From Cymbidium sinense (lineage: Eukaryota; Streptophyta; Magnoliopsida; Asparagales; Orchidaceae): a stretch of 64,000 bases of DNA. The stretch covers positions 157,465,983-157,529,982 of the forward strand of contig CM038216.1 in assembly GCA_021442155.1 (NCBI GenBank). The letters are read 5' to 3'. Positions 23,391 to 35,844 of the stretch are shown here, piece by piece. The notes beneath the pieces are model-generated. The model did no database searches. It was not told the DNA's origin and was given only the letters and a program-made list of their open reading frames with translations. Position 1 is the first letter of the stretch. Each line of letters opens with the position of its first letter. The position numbers and the translations under genes are program-made.

Positions 23391-23990
23391 ACATCTCATT
23401 TTACCTGAAGTATGCCATTTTCTCTGATCCATTTATTATTTTTCATGGCTTTCAAAAGTGGAGTCATGTTTAAACATGCTATCAATTCTAATTAGGTTCT
23501 GAGGTTATATTCCAATCAATAGCCATTCTATACTTTCTGTACAGTTTGGGTTTATCATGCTCATCAATGAATGCTCGTTTATACAAAAATAATACAGAAA
23601 GGACTATCATCTATATATATATATAGAAAAAAAATGTTGCCTTTATGATATTTGTTTATGATGTTTAATTCATATTGTCTCAAGATCCTTAAAATTGACG
23701 TATTTGTACATTGAACTGAACATCTGGCGCATATATCAGCATAATTTGAGCGCATGAACTATACTACAATAAATAATGCATCTAGTTTGGTGGTTAATGC
23801 GAACAGTAGGCCTTTATGCAAAAAAATCTTTCAACACATGGAAGTGATTTGGAGAAGAAACTAGGATCTCAATATTCATATGGTCTAGAGACTGTTTTTG
23901 TTGTTATTGTTGTTATTGAACACACAATAATCCATTCCTAATATGCTTAGTTATCCCACTAAGTCTAGGTGAAATAGCTAAAGTATGATT
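23391..23990. other. KCBP 3' flank, no gene seen
   Basis: AT-rich sequence expected to contain the 3' UTR and polyadenylation region. Several AATAAT and similar signals occur, but none can be singled out. Confidence 0.5.
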
Positions 23991-24929
23991 ATTAGAATGA
24001 TGCATAGTATCCAATGTGTGGATAGTTAAAGAATTAGTAAAGTGTGTGACCTTGTGATTGATTGGATCCTAATTTTGTTCATGGAGTGTCACTAGACTTT
24101 ACTAGTGAGTCTTATTATGAGAAGTAGGAAGTAATAAAAGAGAACTAAAATGTGTACACTATCTCAATAAGTATGATGAGTATAATGATAATTTGAGTGG
24201 TGGAATTATCTCATCTCTAGTAATCTCTAGATAGTACTGAAGGGGAATTAGACTGAACAAAAGAGACAAAAAATTGGTCTGCTGGTCGCCTCTAAACCCT
24301 TTATTTATAGGGTTAAAAATTATAAAATAATATAAGGAAATAACACAAACTCTGGAGAATAACAAGATATGGACACATGTACATTAGGTGGTGTAGTTGA
24401 CTTATGTCCCCTAGATGATGTGGCTCCATGAAGGGTCTACTCACATGAGTCTTTAGGTGGGGTGTGTCCATATTTAGAGTCTGTACGAAGTAACGAGTGG
24501 ATGAAAAGTTGTCATATAGAGGTTGCCCATCTAATATGTTTAGAAAATCTAGTGAGTGAGTTGGGCGAGTCATTGAGTGAATGGTGAGTCTCCCATTAAA
24601 GCTTGTCTTATGACATGTCCTTTGGTCGTCAAGTTGATAGCGAGCTATCAAGTGGTCGATCTTCAACTTAGCTTACCCTTGTTTAGTTTACTTGCCCTAT
24701 TTATGTGAGTCCACCTCGCTCATGGTAGATCATAATCCAAGTTTCAGTCCTCTTCGGGTGAGTTCCCTCTACCTCTGATATGTTCTAAATATACATTTAG
24801 TTCCCTTATTCTTTTTCTCATTAGATGATGAGAAAATTACACATACACACACACAAAGTCAAGTAAACTATAGTATCTATCAATTATTGGTGTATTTACT
24901 ATTCAACAGAATCTCTTGAGAATCTTGTT
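23991..24929. other. Unclassified repeat-like sequence
   Basis: No coding motif. It contains a TATA-like CTTTATTTATAGGG near 24298, GT/GAGT-rich text, and a short (CA)n at 24841-24855. The position directly before a gag-like relic makes an old LTR plausible, but no ends could be found. Confidence 0.3.
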
Positions 24930-26200
24930 GTATCACCTTTAATTTGACCGTTGATGTGAAAACTAGAATGGTTTGCCCTTATAAATAGAGGGATTAGTAG
25001 AGCATTAGCCTTCATTGCTATTTTATTTTTCAATTTGCTAAGTTCTTTCAATATGAGATGGAGTTCTAGAGGTTGGTCAATGATGTTGGTGATGATGATG
25101 ATGATGACTTGTTGATGGGTCTCCACAAGGAGAAGAAGCACCAAGTCGCTACTGAGACGGAGCATCAAGCTCCTAGTTATTTTGAAGTGGAGATTTTTAC
25201 TTCAATAGAGGCTACTCTAGTGGTAGGCATGGCACCTACCAAGGTGTCTCAGCCGATGGCTCCTACTTCAGCATAGCCAAGTGTGCCTCAAGAAGAGGAG
25301 GATGTGCCTCTAGAAAGGTGGCAAGTGAAGAAGGTGGTTCGCTGAGAGCCAATCTTCCCATCACATTCTTTCCATTGTTAATATTTTAAGAGGATTAATT
25401 GAGTTTCAAAGCCTTATAGGGCAATTTAATGAGCATCCTAGACTCATTTGAGATGAGTAATTAGTGGTCGAGTGCCTCAGAAGGTTAGTCTATAGTTGAA
25501 GTATGTCTCACTGGTAGATTAATGAGTACTTATTTTCGTTCACTAGCTTTCACCTTTCTGAGGGAGAGATATTGGGTTGAACATTGAATGAGCGAGAAGT
25601 GCATTTGATCTCTTGATGGCTTTCTAATCATAATGTGACACCTTTGGTGGGTCACCTTGTGATAGTGCCTCTTATTGCTTCATGTCATTTTATAAGACCA
25701 GCTTTGCTGAATGTGACCACTTTTGCAACAGTCCTTAAAGCTTTTTGTTTGTGATGTAGCTCTCACATCTAGCACGATTGCTCGCCATCAAGAAGAGAAG
25801 CAATTGACATAGGTGAAAAGGAGGCAAGACATCCTCTTTATTCTATCGAGGCAGTGAGTTCACTTTCTTCAAGAAAGGAGAGGAGCTAGGTCTACTAGGG
25901 GCCCATTTCTGGCTAGTGATAAGGGTAGTGATTGTTAATAAACAAAGGCTAAGATGGCCGAGTTGCGGGATAAGCTTGCCACCTTATGTGATAGGATATG
26001 TCTCTTAGAGCATGGTGCAAGGTTAGTATCAATGGTTGTCTCAAACTTCCCTTCTTTTTAGAAGGAGCAGAAGGAGCTGCAGGATGAAGTGGTTTCCACT
26101 CACTATTATTTTGAGTTGATTGTGTCTGCCTAGATCATTGTGAGTGATGACCTTATTATGTAGTATTTAATAAAGAAGTGAGCTATTTTTCTTTCCTGGT
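24930..26200 (+). pseudogene. Possible coiled-coil gag-like relic
   Basis: The plus strand has an open frame at 25073-25276 with an acidic start (VGDDDDDD) and, after many stops, AKMAELRDKLATLCDRI and KEQKELQDEVVSTHYYFEL near 25950-26120. The mix of charged heptad-like helix and low-complexity start is reminiscent of coiled-coil ORFs in degenerate plant Ty3/gypsy elements. No diagnostic motif, so the call is tentative. Confidence 0.3.
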
Positions 26201-26496
26201 AATTAGGTGTTATACTTATGAGGTTTCTTTTGAGTTAGATTCTTTGTTAAAAATGTAATGCAGTGTCATGTGTGTTATAATTAACTTTTATCTACAAATA
26301 AATGAATTTTATTTACAAGTTCAGTTCATTTGTTTTGAACATGTGTACCTTTACCTTTACTACTTTATCTAATAATGAGTTATATATTTTTTCTTGTTTA
26401 TACTAATTCTATTATATGATGTCTTACCATGAATTTTAGTGTTATAATTTGGTGTAATTATAATGATAGCATGGTATTTATAATTAAATATTTATT

Positions 26497-29400
26497 TGAA
26501 ATCTGCGGGCTTCGAAAATTTGTCACCGACCTCTCGATTAAAAGAGTTTGATTTAAAGTGTCGGTGTAATTTTCAGAAGACAGATGGAATAGTGGATAAG
26601 ACACTACCCAAAGATTTCATTCTCATTTTGTGAGGACTTTAGATCTAGTTTCAGGTTTCCTATGGCACAAAAGCATAGTTAATTACCCCCTAATGTTGAG
26701 AGACTTTCGATTAAGTCATTCATTAGACTTGCGTGGCGTATAATAAGTGTGGAGTTTAAAATTTGGGATTTAGAATTTAATAAAATTCATCATTTTTTTA
26801 ACTTAAAGCATATGGTTGGTGGAGTGATGACATGCCCGATTTAGATCCCATGGTTTATCATCCGGTATGTCGAGAGGAGGTAAAATTGACCACCGATCAT
26901 TATGCAGTTACGTCGTCCAAGAAATCCTCAGGGTGGTGTTTGTCAGAGGCTTAAGTTACCTTAGGATAAAAAAAACTTTACGCTCAAATATATGATTCAT
27001 AACTCAAATTTTGGAGAACATATGAGCTAGTTGTAGTAATATAATGGTGTCATTTGGCAAGCACTCGGTCATAAATGTATCATATGTGGCTGTTGCCATC
27101 GCTGGATAGAAGACGTGGGCGTCTTTCTTGTGAGATTATTTGAGTTTGAATATAGTGATTTATTTGATTTGATATTAACTCCATTGTGAGCTAGAGTTTT
27201 CTTAATCTGTCATTCTCAACAAACGATGGTGGATGGGTGGATGAGTTGTTTGATTTAAGTATTTAAATGATAAATTTCATTTAGTTCAGATATTTCTTAG
27301 TTGAAATTTAGTTTTAAGATGAATTAATTTAGAGCTCAAATATCTTTTAATGATAATATCCCCTTTGGTTGAGATTTTTAGTCAACACGACCATCAACGT
27401 GGTAGATCTTGTCAACTCTACTTATTTGCTAATAGAGGATCAGGCTTATGACTTATGTGTAATTTAAATTCTTTAGGAAATTAATATCATAACAGACCTT
27501 GTCAACTCTATTGTGAATATTGAGGATTGGGTCTTATAATCTAATGTAATTTGAGTTCATTTAGAAGTTGATCATTTAGTAGACCGTGTCAACTTTATTT
27601 CAAACATAGAGGGTTGGCTCTACTATGATCATATTTTATGGAGTTGAATACTTATATCTTTCATTGACTTGAATTAGCATATGAATACATTCATTAACTC
27701 GCATGCATATAATTGTAAATGATTGAATTGATTTCATCATTATTCTATTTCTTCTAAACTTGTGGAGCATCCTCAAACACTAAATTTATGTGCTTTGTAT
27801 GAGTGTCGGGGTCCATGCGGGTATTTAGTAATTTAGATAATTTTATTTCTAAATTACAAGATTAATTTCATATTTATTGAATTTCAACTTAGTCTGCACA
27901 ACCTTTTCAGACATTAAAATCTGCACTTTAAATCTACGTATGTCAGAGCGTATAATTATTTATAACTAATTTCATCTAATTAATGAAATCATTGATTTTG
28001 AAAATCATAATTAGAATAAAATTTATTTTATTTTTGGATTGAAAAAAGCTCCATAATTAGTGTAGCATTTAATTTAGTATCGTTTTCTGTCTGCTTGTAC
28101 GAAGAATTGCAGATCCAGTGGTGATGAAGGCGTTTTAAATTATTCTAACTTCGTATTAGATCCCTTGGAATAATATATATTAAAGTGTCAAATTTATATT
28201 TACTGCCAAAAATATTCAATTCATTTCAAGTTCATAAACTTGTTTGAGTTCAATTCATCTTTTTTTATTTGAAATATAATTTTCAAATTCATTCTCATTT
28301 ATAATTCAAAATTCAATTCGATATCAATTTTATCTTAACGAGTTTAGGCAAAGCTATTTGCTTAGCTTGAATTTTATTTGTAAGTATGAATTTTGGATAA
28401 AATTTTGGCAGTATTCGTTCCAGGGGCTACATCCAACTACTTTGCTTATGCCTTATTGTGACGGTGTTTTCGCACCAGTAAGTCTTCATACCCATTGCAT
28501 TGAACATTAGTGGTCTTTGATCATAAAAGCAAATATATATATGTAATTTTAAATCATTCAAATTTCATTTTAGATTATTTATTTTTGATGTACTTGATTT
28601 TTTTAAAATGAATCTTGATTCTCTCTCTCTCTCTCTCCTTTTTTAAAGTCAAAATTTAATCAAAATTTTAGTAGCATTTCGGCATAGGGGTCGCATCTAA
28701 TAGTTTTGGAGGCCTTCTTATACTGATGACTTGGTGTTTTTTCCTGAGTCGATTTTTATCTCGTCACGATGAGCGTAATGAGGCTTCAAGCATAAATAAA
28801 AAAATATATATTTTCACACATTCAAAGGGCTGTATCTAATTTGTCTTTTCATGCCATTGAAGCGTCTTGCGGTGTTTCATATAGTCGAATTTCATCTCAT
28901 GTACGATGGGCATGGCGTTAACTTGCGTAAAAGCATATGCATATATTTTTCATATATTTTCATACATCCACAATCCACTACACTAATGATTTTGCATGAG
29001 TTCGACTAGTAGGGATTGAATGAGAGATATTGGAGTGTCGATTATTTGGATTGAATAGCGAAAATGGAAACCAGAAGAACAACGATGCGGTGTTCTTTCT
29101 TTGCCATTACAAGGAAGAAAAGTGTTTAATGGGAATAATGGAAACGTCCGGGAGGAGAATCGCTTGATGATGTTACCTCTTGGCATGTGAAGGGATGATC
29201 GGGTAGGAATTGGGAAAGGTATGCCGAGAGGAAGGGAAAGGAGAAGGAAGATGGCGGAAATCGGGAGGAACTCACATGATGATGGTGTTGCCTCTTGATT
29301 ACGGCAAGAGAATATGGATTATGGGAAGGTTTGGCTGAATGGGAGGTCGGTGTTGCAGGTAGAGTCAGCGACTGTTGGGTTTAAGGCGTGAGGATGGGAT

Positions 29401-30885
29401 TTGTTGCTGCCAAGCAGTAGGTAATAAGAATAGGGATTCAGCTGGGAGAGATTGGGAGCGGAGAAAGAGGGTCAACATGGGTTTAAGGCTGATGACCAGA
29501 AGAGTTGGAGCAGTCAGGTAGTTGAGGCAGGCAAGATATCGTTCATCTCGGGTACTGTAGCCAAGATGGGATGTTCTTGTATATTGGGAATTGGCCGACA
29601 AGGAGCGGACATGGAGATGTGAGGACTGACGAGCTGGACAGATTTCTTGATCGGCAAGCTCAGGATATGGCCAGTCGACTGGAAAATCGAGAAGGCTAGG
29701 AGGATTGTTGGATGGGTAGGAACGGGATTCCGGAAGGAGGAACAGTGAAGAGTTTTTGATTTTTATAGATATCTTCAGTTGGGAGAGAATTCCGTGGGAT
29801 GAAGTTCGACTATGAGGCTGAGAAATGAGAGGGAAGTGCTGCTTGTTTCCGGTTGAGGCAGGGAAGAACTAGTTGAGAAGGCTGATCGGCCATTCGATCT
29901 CTTGGACATGATATTGTAATATTCAGTTTTTGTGGGAAGAACAGGATTTGGAGTTGTTTCGCTCGCCTTGCAGCCTTTGGAATTGATGAGAGAAAGAACG
30001 GAGATAAGAGAAAGAGAGAGTCTCAATACTTGCGGCGGACAGGGCAGGCTTGAAGGAGCGAGCGAGATAGAGAGAGCGAGAGAGGTTTTGGTGTGTGCTG
30101 AAATTTTTTTCGGCTGCCTCCTTATCTTGGGAGGGAAAAATAGGGGATTAGGAGTTATAATTGCTGATTAATTAGTTTCCTTATGTATTTAGGCTGGATT
30201 TTCAAAATTTGTGCGCAATTTTGAATGAAATTAAGGAGTATTTATGGAAAGTGTATAATCTAATCACTAATCACTATTCATGCAAAAATTATGATTTAAT
30301 CATATTATAATTTAATAATAAAAATTAAATCGAATTCTGTTTAATTAAATTGGAGGTTTGATTTCCACAATATTATGTCAAAATTTTTGTGAATCTTGCC
30401 GAAATTAAACCCACATAATATGGGTATCGTTTCTAGGTAAATTCGACGTTCCGGATTCAACGACGTTATCCATTTCACGATCGAAAGTCGTTTGATTAAA
30501 TTATCAAAGTCAATTTTGGTTCAATTGGTATCACTCACACATTTCGTAGAATCGTCCGGCGGGCGTGACTCATTTGATAGGTTTTGACGTTTCGACGCTA
30601 ACAACGCAATATCTTCACAACTTCCCGACCTCGATATACGCATAGGTGCATCAATGATTTTTTTCTTAATCGGTTGATCGCCAAATTGTACAGTATGTAT
30701 ATTCTGATCAATTTTGATATTTTGAATGCGACGACAAAGTACGTTTGTCGATCGGAGATCATTTCAATTAGTTTCGATGATGTCGAGTGTATTTCAACTT
30801 CGATTTGTGTGTTGTCGCATCCGAAGTTCGTCGAATTCGGTTTGTGAGTTCAACTTGACTGACGAAGCATACATGTAGGTCAACA
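26497..30885 (-). repeat. 3' LTR of Tat element (4389 bp)
   Basis: On the plus strand it starts TGAAATCTGCGGG at 26497 and ends GGTCAACA at 30885, so the minus-strand ends are TGTTGACC and AGATTTCA. It is colinear with 41397-46103 throughout, but about 320 bp shorter, with many short deletions and lacking the AT microsatellite. It contains internal subrepeats: about 105 bp x3 at 27380-27640, longer degenerate units at about 28420-28950, and about 105-bp units at 29030-29330. No gene. Confidence 0.9.
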
Positions 30886-30895
30886 AATGCCCCCC
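30886..30895 (-). other. Polypurine tract of Tat element
   Basis: The minus strand reads GGGGGGCATT directly before the LTR start TGTTGACC. This is the expected place and composition for the plus-strand primer of reverse transcription. Confidence 0.85.
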
Positions 30896-31182
30896 AACAA
30901 ATATGATGCACGTATGATGCAGAACATGTTTGTTGCAAACTAGTTGACCAGACAAGATTTGACCCGATTTCTCTTTATTGATTGATCAGGTAGGAAGAGA
31001 GATACCTTCGGCCTTATACTTAGCGCTTTGATATGCTTGAAGAATGTCTCATCTTAGCAGTTTGTATCTTTAATCCTCCTTTTGCCTTAGCTTCATGCTT
31101 AATAGGCTTGGTGAAAGAAGAATTTTATTTATTTTGTGAATTAGGTTCCTTCTGCCCTAGCTTCGAGCTTGCCAGACTTGAT

Positions 31183-31540
31183 GAAGGATAGACCTGATTT
31201 GTCTAACTCGACTTGTTAGGTGGATGTGCATACCTTCGGTGTTTTGCTTATTGCTTTAGTGGACTTATTGAAGGATTAATTTGATTTGTCGGAATTGACT
31301 TGTCAGGAGAATGTACATACCTTCGGTCCTTTGCTTATTGCTTTGGTGTACTTGTTGAAGGATTAACCTGATTTGTCTAGATTGACTTGTCAGGAGGATT
31401 TGCATACCTTCAGTCCTTTGCTTGTCTCTTTGGTGGATTTGTTGAAGGATTAACTTGATTTGTCCAGATTGACTTGTCAGGAGAATGTGCATACCTTCGG
31501 TCCTTTGCTTGTTACTTTTGGCGGACTTGTTGAAGGATGC
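31183..31540. repeat. 87-bp tandem repeat between pol and 3' LTR
   Basis: Units begin with GAAGGAT at 31183, 31270, 31357, 31444 and 31532, giving a period of 87 (one of 88). Each unit contains TTGACTTGTCAGGAG-like and CATACCTTCGGTCCTTTGCT-like blocks. More diverged units can be seen upstream at 31080-31182. The minus-strand frame 31492-31265 stays open across units because 87 is a multiple of three. Tandem repeats at this position are a known habit of Tat/Ogre elements. Confidence 0.9.
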
Positions 31541-32351
31541 GAGCTGGCGACCTAGTCTTCAAGATGAGCATTAGGTCTATGGCAAGAAGTCATCAGTCAA
31601 ACACTTAGTGTTTTAGTGGACTAGTTGACTATAAAGTTCTCTTAGTTTAGCTGTGAGTTTTTTACGAACTCTAAGATGGCTTCTTTGACCCTGTGCTTGC
31701 CGCTTTGTCGGACTTATTGAAGAAGTTATATAGGTTTATGCTTTGTGGTTACTTAGACCTCCCCTCAGATCCTCTCCCAACTCGTCGATCAATTGGAAAA
31801 ATTCTCCAGATCTGGATCGCTTAAATTCATTGAGTTGGATCAGCTTTGGAGGATAGACAGCTCTAGCCTTCGAAGTTGTCTTCTACATGCTTTGAGTGAA
31901 CACAATCTTTTCTATTATCCGCATAGCCACCTGCGACCTAAACAAATATAATTCTAAATGTTATTTGGGGATTTTAGCATGAGTCATGATGTCAACCCAA
32001 AATAGATATAAGTTATTTTCTAATATAAAAATTTAAAAATGCCCGTCTGATAGGGGGATTTTCGAACTAAGATGAAGAGGTACTTATATCTCTTTTTATA
32101 TTAATTATAAGAGTAGATGAGACTCATTGTCAATCATCACGTATGTATACTTTCAGCTTGGGATATCGGCGGAAGACACGATATCAACCTAAATAAATAT
32201 ATAAAAATGCCCTTTGTCTTGCAGGAGGAATTTCATCGCAACTCGAAAATGCGTTCTCGCAATGTAAGAGAATTTTTGAGTGCTATTTCATATATATATA
32301 ATATGAGGAGTCATGAATATAATGTTTATCCAATCATGCAATCATGTGCAC
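31541..32351 (-). other. Untranslated region after pol of Tat element
   Basis: Sequence between the integrase stop and the 87-bp array. No protein motif on either strand. The short plus-strand frame at 32117-32371 overlaps the end of integrase and is a shadow. Confidence 0.6.
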
Positions 32352-33368
32352 TCAAACATGATACTTCTTGAGATAGCGACCATTGATGGGTGGCATAGGC
32401 CGTTGACCACTCGAATCAACAAGCTGGTAGGCTCCTCCTTCGTATACCTTCTCTATGATGTAAGACCCTTCCCAATTAGCTTCAAATTTACCACCTATTC
32501 TTTTGTGAGGGATTATCGGTCTTCTCAACACTAAGATCAACTCTCCTTTTTGAAAAGTTTGAGGATGCACTATTCCATCGAAGGCTTTAGAAATTCTTGC
32601 TTGATAGATTTCTAAGTTTTGTTGGGCTTGAAGTCTAATTTCATCGAGCATGTCAAGTTCTTCCATCCATAACGTGTATTCTCCTCTTGAGTGAGATTAT
32701 ATTGCATGGCTACTCGAAGTGATGGTAGTTCGACTTCTAGTGGAAAATTGCTTTGACTCCAAAAGTTAGAGCATAAGGAGTGGCTTTAGTTGGCGTCTTG
32801 TAAGTAGTTCTATATGCCCATAACGTCTCGAGCATTTTTATGCACCACTCTCTTTTATTTCTCGTGAGAATCTTTTTGAGTAGCTTGATCAGTGTTTTAT
32901 TAAAAGTTTCTGCGAAACCATTGGCTCTTGGATTATAAATTGATGAATATCGCCAATCGATTTTGTATCGAACAATGAATTTATAGATCTTTGCACTCTT
33001 CAATGCTGGGCCATTATATGAGATAACTCGTCGTGGTATACCAAATCTATAAACAACATTATGAGTGAAGAAGTCGATGACTTGATCAGCAATAATCTCT
33101 TTAAACTGAGCTACTTCGACCCACTTGGAAAAATAGTCAGTTGCTGTTAAGATAAAACGATGACCTACTGACGATGGTGGATCAATATGTTTGATTATAT
33201 CTGTTTCCCAACACTCAAACTGCCAAGATACGACTGTTGGATGCAGTGGATTCAGAGGTTGATGAATGAGATTCCTGTGGACTTAGCATTCATGGCACCT
33301 TTTGGCATGAACAATACAATCTTTCATCATCGATGGCCAATAATATCCCATTCTCTTGATTTTTTCTA
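32352..33368 (-). pseudogene. Integrase of Tat element
   Basis: From right to left the minus strand gives part of the zinc-binding domain (CIVHAKRCHEC near 33300, followed at once by a stop), core-domain pieces ATDYFSKWVEVAQF and FGIPRRVISYNGP, and then the open frame 33003-32737 with YSSIYNPRANGFAETFNKTL, which holds the catalytic glutamate. The last frame, 32666-32352, has the C-terminal module GGKFEANWEGSYIIEKVYEG ending in a stop at 32352. Core aspartates and glutamate are readable but frames are interrupted. Confidence 0.85.
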
Positions 33369-33854
33369 CTATTTGAGGACCTGATTGATGCGCCCACAAA
33401 ATCCTTCATGAATTTCAGACATAACTTTGTTGGCTTCATCCGTTTCTAAGCACCACAGCCACATTTGTTCAAATGATCTACGGTACAATGTATTATTAAC
33501 ATAGGCATATCGTAGAATCTTTTTCGTAATCTGCATGGCTAGTGATTTATTGCTCGACAATTTGCTTTCCTTGAAATAATCGATGAAGGGTTGTCTCCAA
33601 TCATCAGGCTCTTCCACTATGGAAGCTTCACATGATTTCTTTGTAGTACTTTTGAGCTTTTCTATCTCTTGTACCTGTTCTTTAGGAGAATGAGGAGCAA
33701 TTTGAATCACTTCCTTGAAATAATCGATGAAGGGTTGTCTCCAATCATCAGGCTCTTCCACTATGGAAGATTCACATGATTTCTTTGTAGTACTTTTGAG
33801 CTTTTCTATCTCTTGTACCTGTTCTTTAGGAGAATGAGGAGCAATTTGAATCAC
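33369..33854 (-). pseudogene. Spacer with 48-residue duplication and integrase N-terminus
   Basis: An open minus-strand frame of 161 codons. The first two thirds consist of two nearly identical 48-residue units (from IQIAPHSPKEQVQEIEKL to QPFIDYFKE). The rest, from NKSLAMQITKKILRYAYVNN to MSEIHEGFCG, is the region leading into the integrase zinc finger. The C-terminal residues GRINQVLK show a frameshift where the family has a conserved histidine-containing motif. Confidence 0.85.
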
Positions 33855-33856
33855 TT
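33569..33856. repeat. 144-bp in-frame tandem duplication
   Basis: CCTTGAAATAATCGATGAAG starts at 33569 and again at 33713, and the copies stay almost identical across all 144 bases. The near identity means the duplication is much younger than the element's general decay, or was maintained by local conversion. Confidence 0.95.
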
Positions 33857-34488
33857 CTTACTGGCTTGGGTTTGATGTCCCCTCTACCTGCGGGGAATAT
33901 GGATTTACTGGTTATAGAACTCGACGGGTGAAGACTTCTATCAACACACACTCGTCGTTCATGCTTGCCATCTCTTTGGCTAGTTTAGCTAAGCAGTATG
34001 CTTTGCTATTTTTGGATTGAGAGACTTGAGTCAATGTAACATTCGAAATTTGTGTCATTAGCTCGAGAACTCGCTTATGATAATGAGCTAACTCAAGCTT
34101 AGTGATTTATAGATTCCCAAACTTGATTGATGATCAGGTGAGAGTCTCCAAAAACTTGTAAATTTTGGATACCTATGACAATAGCTTCTTCATGACCTTC
34201 TATCAAAGCCTCATACTTGACTTCATTATTGATTCAAGGTTCAGTCAAGCCATATGAATATCTTATGATGCCTCTTTCTAGTGTTATGAATATGAGGCCA
34301 ATATTGGCTCACGCCTTGTGTAGGTTCGGAGGTTGCACCGGTTTGATCGATGATGTTCCATCAAAATACATCTCCAAGATCTGCAGCTTTTCTCTTTCAT
34401 TAATAGATAAAATTTGCTCATCAGGAAAGTCATCATTAGGCAGTGAGTCAGCTGGGATAGGATGCGCAGCAAGGAAGTCTGCCAAGAT
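33857..34488 (-). pseudogene. Second (archaeal-type) RNase H of Tat element
   Basis: Minus-strand pieces ADFLAAHPIPADSLPNDDFP, then LEMYFDGTSSI with the catalytic aspartate in YFDG, NNEVKYEALIEG with the following glutamate, and QVFGDSHLIINQVW with a further aspartate. This additional RNase H, placed after the gypsy RNase H and before integrase, is the hallmark of the Tat lineage. Stops and at least one frameshift interrupt it. Confidence 0.8.
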
Positions 34489-35844
34489 CTATCCCTTCAC
34501 TACTTTAAGAATGCGTATATCAAATTGTAAAGAGTATTGCCCATCGAATAAATGACTCAATGTTGGTCTCGTCATCAAGAACTTCAGTGGATCAAGCTTT
34601 GAGATTAGTGTGATTCTATGAGAATGCATGTAATGACGAAGCTTCTGAACTATAAATATCAGTACCAGACAATACCTCTCTATTGGAGAGTAGCGTACTT
34701 CAGCTCCTACTAACCTTCGACTGATATAATATAGCACACTTTCTTTATTTTCTTCATTATGTTGTGCAAGTAAAGCCCCAAGGGACTCCTCTAAGGCTGC
34801 GGTGTATAGGATAAGAGGTCTCCCTGGGATAGGAGCTGCTAGAATCGATGGATTGACTAGATACTTTTTAATTCTCTCAAATTCTTCTTGGCATTCCTCG
34901 TCCCATTTGAATGGATCATTCTTTTTCATTAGCCTCACAAAAGGTTGACATCTTCCTGACAGGTTTGATATAAAATGCTGAATGAATGTGAGTTGCCCTT
35001 GTAAAGAGCGAAGCTGGTGAAGGTTCTTCGGTGGAAGCATATCCATAATCGCCTTGATTTTGTTGGGGTCAATCTCAATTCCTCCATGTCTTACAATATA
35101 TCCAAGAAATTTTCTTGAGGAAACCCCAAAAGCACACTTGAGAGGATTCATCTTGAGATTGTACTTTCTGATCCTTTCAAAGACAATCCTTAAATCTTCA
35201 AGGTGATCTTTTCGATCAATGCTTTTAACGACGAGGTCATCAACGTAGCATTCTATCTTCTGATGAATCAACTCGTCGAAGATGCGTGCCATGACCCTCT
35301 GATATGTAGCTCCGGCATTCTTCAATCCGAATGGCATGACTGTGTAACAATAAATACCAATTGGTGTTCTAAATGATGTATGTTTCTCATCTTCAGGAGC
35401 CATCTTGATCTGATTATAGCTCGATAATCCATCCATAAAGGAGAACATATAATAGTTGGAGGTGTTATCCATTAGCAGTTCTGACACAAGGAGCGAAAAA
35501 TCGTCTTTTGGGCTTGCCTTATTTAAATCTCGAAAGTCAATGCAGACTCGAATCTGACCATTCTTCTTCTTTACATGAACGATATTGGCTATCCAATCTG
35601 CATACTTCTCCTCGCAAATGTAACATGCTTCAATTAGTTTTTTTGTTTCTGTGACCACTTGTTCTTCAACATCCAACCTCATTCTTCTAGGAGCTTGTTT
35701 GACTGGTATTGAATCAGAATTGATAGCTATCTTGCGAACTTCCATATCAGGGGATAAGCCAGGCATCTCAGAATATGTCCAAGCAAAGCAGTCCCGGAAT
35801 TTATAAAGCAATGCTTTTATTTCTTCAATCTTATCGTCAGGCAA
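34489..35844 (-). CDS. Reverse transcriptase-RNase H, intact 451-codon frame
   Basis: Residues 1-60 are the protease-RT linker. RT proper includes VCIDFRDLN (100-108), FMDG (136-139) with the first catalytic aspartate, MPFGLKNAGATYQRVM (170-185) and the active site YVDD (200-203), then KFLGYIV (245-251). The classical RNase H follows (340-430), where the expected first catalytic aspartate is replaced: ILYTAALEESLGALLAQ has Tyr-Thr instead of an acidic residue, as is common in Tat elements that rely on the second RNase H. Ends at a stop at 34489; it would normally be part of a longer polyprotein. Confidence 0.9.
   Translation of the reverse strand: MPDDKIEEIKALLYKFRDCFAWTYSEMPGLSPDMEVRKIAINSDSIPVKQAPRRMRLDVEEQVVTETKKLIEACYICEEKYADWIANIVHVKKKNGQIRVCIDFRDLNKASPKDDFSLLVSELLMDNTSNYYMFSFMDGLSSYNQIKMAPEDEKHTSFRTPIGIYCYTVMPFGLKNAGATYQRVMARIFDELIHQKIECYVDDLVVKSIDRKDHLEDLRIVFERIRKYNLKMNPLKCAFGVSSRKFLGYIVRHGGIEIDPNKIKAIMDMLPPKNLHQLRSLQGQLTFIQHFISNLSGRCQPFVRLMKKNDPFKWDEECQEEFERIKKYLVNPSILAAPIPGRPLILYTAALEESLGALLAQHNEENKESVLYYISRRLVGAEVRYSPIERYCLVLIFIVQKLRHYMHSHRITLISKLDPLKFLMTRPTLSHLFDGQYSLQFDIRILKVVKG

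Noticed and set aside
25073..25276. Acidic open frame as a host gene
   Set aside because: No start context, no splice-supported continuation, followed by dense stops; retained only as part of a tentative gag-like relic.
29365..30171. Open frames on both strands in the 3' LTR
   Set aside because: They fall in GA-rich LTR text; the equivalent frames in the 5' LTR (44597-45387) differ in length and reading.
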